NCBI RefSeq assembly: GCF_016820445.1
Contig: NZ_JADHDT010000006.1
Span: 186,001-250,000, forward strand
From: Sphingomonas beigongshangi
GTDB lineage: Bacteria > Pseudomonadota > Alphaproteobacteria > Sphingomonadales > Sphingomonadaceae
Direction: 5' to 3'
Length of the DNA stretch: 64,000 nt
Positions 62,006 through 64,000 of this stretch are shown here, one piece after another. The translations under genes were made by a program, and so were the position numbers. Each line of letters opens with the position of its first letter. Position 1 is the first letter of the stretch. The notes below the pieces were generated by a model. It ran no database searches. It was not told the origin of the DNA and worked only from the letters and a program-made list of their open reading frames with translations.

Positions 62006-63045
62006 TGCGCTACGGTTTCTGGATGCCGGTGTTCGGCGGCTGGCTGCGCAACGTCCCCGACGAGGGGATGGAAGCGAGCTGGGCCTATGCCAAGGCGTTG
62101 ACGCAGGACGCGGAGCGATGGGGATACGACCTGACGCTGATCGCGGAACTCAACCTCAACGACATCAAGGGGATCGACCAGCCCGCGCTCGATGCCTGGT
62201 CGACCGCCGCCGCGCTTGCCGCGGTGACCGAGCGGCTCGAGCTGATGGTCGCGGTACGCCCCAACTTTCATCACCCCGCCCTGTTCGCCAAGGCGGCGGC
62301 CAATATCGATCGTATCGCCGGCGGCCGCCTGTCGCTGAACGTCGTGTCGAGCTGGTGGGCGGACGAGGCCCGCCAATACGGACTGCAGTTCGACCAGCAC
62401 GACGACCGCTACGCGCGCACCGCCGAATGGCTGGAGGTGGTCGACGGGCTGTGGACGCAGGAGCGGTTCAGCTACGCCGGCAAATTCTATGCGACGGATG
62501 CGGCGATCTGCGCGCCCAAGCCGGTGCGCCGCCCGATCGTCTATGCCGGCGGCGAGAGCGAGGCGGCCAAGACGATGATCGCCGCGCAATGCGACGCCTA
62601 TGTCATGCATGGCGATCCCGTGGCGGCGATCGCCCCCAAGATCGCCGACATGGCGGCGCGCCGCCGGGCGGCGGGCGGCGCCCCGATGCGATACGGCATG
62701 GCGGCCTATGCGATCGTGCGGGACAGCGAGGCGGAGGCGAAGCGCGAGCTCGAGCGCATCACCAATGTTGCCACCCTGCCCGCCGGCTATGCCAATTTCG
62801 ACCAGTGGCTGTCGGGCACCCAGCTCGAGCGCGAGCTGAAGATCCAGGAATATTCGGTGTCGAACCGAGGCCTTCGCCCCAATCTGGTCGGCACGCCCGA
62901 ACAGCTGAAGGAACGTATCGCGGAATATGAGGCGGCCGGCCTCGACCTCCTGCTGCTGCAGATGAGCCCGCAGGCGGAGGAAATGGAGCGCTTCGCCGCG
63001 CAGGTGATGGGCACGCACGCCGCGAGGACCCCGGCAACGGCCTGA
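62005..63045 (+). CDS. LLM-class flavin-dependent monooxygenase (SfnG/SsuD-like)
   Basis: 346 residues, a luciferase-like TIM barrel. 'GFWMPVFGGWLRNV', 'GRLSLNVVSSWWADEARQYG', 'HDDRYARTAEWLEVVDGLW', 'IVYAGGESEAAK' and 'NLVGTPEQLKERIAEYEAAG' match the FMNH2-dependent monooxygenases, closest in my memory to dimethylsulfone monooxygenase SfnG and alkanesulfonate monooxygenase SsuD. It would need a flavin reductase, not seen nearby. GAGGAGG precedes its ATG, which overlaps the ATP-grasp stop. Substrate not determinable. Confidence 0.85.
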   Translation: MRYGFWMPVFGGWLRNVPDEGMEASWAYAKALTQDAERWGYDLTLIAELNLNDIKGIDQPALDAWSTAAALAAVTERLELMVAVRPNFHHPALFAKAAANIDRIAGGRLSLNVVSSWWADEARQYGLQFDQHDDRYARTAEWLEVVDGLWTQERFSYAGKFYATDAAICAPKPVRRPIVYAGGESEAAKTMIAAQCDAYVMHGDPVAAIAPKIADMAARRRAAGGAPMRYGMAAYAIVRDSEAEAKRELERITNVATLPAGYANFDQWLSGTQLERELKIQEYSVSNRGLRPNLVGTPEQLKERIAEYEAAGLDLLLLQMSPQAEEMERFAAQVMGTHAARTPATA

Positions 63046-63197
63046 GCGCCCGACGGCCGCCCGCGTGGTCCCACGACGGATCACGGCAGCGGGCGGAACG
63101 CGCAGCGACCGGGACGCCGCCTCGCGGGAGGCGGCGGCCGCTTCTGCCGCACGCACGACAGGGCCGTCGCACCGACTGGGATCGTCATCGAAAGGTC

Positions 63198-63244
63198 TGG
63201 CGCACCCGACAGGATTCGAACCTGTGGCCTCTGCCTTCGGAGGG
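63198..63244 (-). other. tRNA-Arg(CCG) 3' fragment, attachment-site remnant
   Basis: Minus strand: anticodon loop CTCCGAA (anticodon CCG), stem GGCAG, T-arm ACAGGTTCGAATCCTGT, acceptor CGGGTGC, G, CCA. The sequence needed for the 5' half (D-arm, GCACCCG acceptor strand) is absent beyond about 63244. This is the displaced 3' end left by integration of an element. Confidence 0.8.
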
Positions 63245-63372
63245 ATTATCGCTGGCTCCGCCAATAAACGCCAGGAGCCGCCGATGACCGCCTATCTCCC
63301 TGTAATCGCTAAAGAATTTGATTTCGGCTTCCGCCGGAAGTACGCTCTGTCTCGCCACAGTTTTCGCCCGCT

Positions 63373-63391
63373 TGCTTACGTGATGCTTACG
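63373..63391 (+). repeat. Direct repeat TGCTTACG before the integrase
   Basis: TGCTTACG occurs twice with a 3-nt spacer, between the att remnant and the integrase. It could be an integrase arm-binding or excision-factor site; unsupported beyond position. Confidence 0.25.
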
Positions 63392-63422
63392 CGAGAGAGC
63401 GCTGTCGGCTCGGAGAAAGCCC

Positions 63423-64000
63423 ATGTCTAAGCTCACCAAAAGGGTCGTTGACGCCGCTGAAAGCCGCTCCAAAGATTACGTCATCTGGGACGACGAACTT
63501 CCCGGCTTCGGCCTCCGTGTCTTCACGTCGGGAAAGCGCAGCTACGTCATCCAGTATCGCCTCGGCAAGCGTTCGCGTCGGTTCACCATCGGTTTGCATG
63601 GCATCTGGACGCCCGAGCGCGCGCGCCAGGAAGCGAAGGTCCAACTAGGCCGCATCGCTCAGGGTGAAGATCCCGCCGAGGAGAAGCAGCTCGACAACAA
63701 GGCGATCACCGTCAAGGAGCTGTGCGACCTCTACGTCGCTGATCTCAAGGCTGGCCTCATCTTGGGTAAGGGTGGCCGGCCAAAGAAGGCGAGCACGATC
63801 CTCTCGGATACAGGACGCATCGAGCGCCACATCGTGCCCTTGCTCGGCACTCGGAGGGTCAAGGACCTTGTGAAGGCCGACATCACGAAGGCCCTGAAAG
63901 ACATCATGGCCGGCAAGACCCGCTGCAGCGTCAAGACGAAGAAGCTGCGCGGCCGCGCCATCGTACGCGGCGGTGCCGGAACGGCTACCCGGACGATCGG
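63423..64000 (+). CDS. Tyrosine-type integrase (DUF4102 N-terminus), truncated by window end
   Basis: The first ~192 residues are open to the window edge. 'KRVVDAAESRSKDYVIWDDELP' and 'GFGLRVFTSGKRSYVIQYR' followed by 'RARQEAKVQLGRIAQGEDPA' form the DUF4102 arm-binding domain typical of P4-like integrases. A core-binding domain follows ('TVKELCDLYVADLK'). The catalytic Arg-His-Arg-Tyr part must lie beyond 64000. It begins 180 nt from the tRNA-Arg fragment and points into the element, as expected for a tRNA-inserted genomic island. Confidence 0.9.
   Translation, partial: MSKLTKRVVDAAESRSKDYVIWDDELPGFGLRVFTSGKRSYVIQYRLGKRSRRFTIGLHGIWTPERARQEAKVQLGRIAQGEDPAEEKQLDNKAITVKELCDLYVADLKAGLILGKGGRPKKASTILSDTGRIERHIVPLLGTRRVKDLVKADITKALKDIMAGKTRCSVKTKKLRGRAIVRGGAGTATRTI

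Noticed and set aside
63284..63430. Possible 48-residue protein immediately before the integrase, overlapping its start by 8 nt
   Set aside because: No ribosome binding site is clear and the product has no recognised motif. It could be an element leader peptide, but the evidence is insufficient.

Overview
The window is dense, GC-rich bacterial DNA. Its gene content and its proteins look like an alphaproteobacterium of the Sphingomonadales (Sphingomonas-like). Supporting signs are a TCA block of mdh-sucD-sucA-sucB-lpdA, an EcfG-type stress promoter, an adrenodoxin-type ferredoxin, a TonB-dependent receptor and Sphingomonas-style GC-rich palindromes between genes. This assignment rests on recognition only; no database search was possible.

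Layout. 1-5.6 kb: a membrane methyltransferase, tRNA-Gly, and a four-gene minus-strand unit (SRPBCC, Zn-alcohol dehydrogenase, SDR, DUF4142) behind a GGAAC-N16-GGTT promoter; a prolyl-hydroxylase-like oxygenase diverges from it. 5.6-14.3 kb: secreted M3 and M28 peptidases, two small unknown genes, tRNA-Tyr, rlmB, a ferredoxin, an AlkA-type glycosylase and mntH. 14.4-25.3 kb: one glycogen operon, glgP-glgB-glgC-glgA-pgm-glgX. 25.5-28.1 kb: a TonB-dependent receptor. 28.1-36.8 kb: the TCA block, whose spacers carry GC-rich REP-like palindromes; between mdh and sucD, where sucC might be expected, sits a single-domain GIY-YIG nuclease gene framed by an inverted pair of the same palindrome. 36.9-44.9 kb: an acyltransferase, zapE, a thioesterase, and sdhC-sdhD-sdhA separated from sdhB by three plus-strand genes and a 17-C run. 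45.1-50.3 kb: a cytosolic methyl-accepting protein, an SDR, prmA, a lipoprotein and an L,D-transpeptidase.

50.4-61.0 kb is the most coherent accessory region: a catabolic cluster for L-fucose or a related sugar. It encodes aldose dehydrogenase, lactonase, a two-subunit UxaA-type dehydratase, mutarotase, a 2-keto-3-deoxy acid dehydrogenase, a diketo-acid hydrolase, a FucP transporter, an LldD dehydrogenase and an IclR regulator. A hydroxypyruvate/glyoxylate reductase and a glycerate kinase lie inside the overlapping operon. They are not needed for L-fucose, which yields pyruvate and L-lactate, but they would complete use of L-galactose, which would yield pyruvate and L-glycerate. I regard this as the best new hypothesis here.

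61.1-63.0 kb is a translationally coupled ATP-grasp ligase / flavin monooxygenase pair of unknown product. At 63.2 kb the chromosome meets an integrative element: a 3' fragment of tRNA-Arg(CCG) is followed by a tyrosine integrase that runs off the window end. No CRISPR array, rRNA gene or complete insertion sequence was seen.
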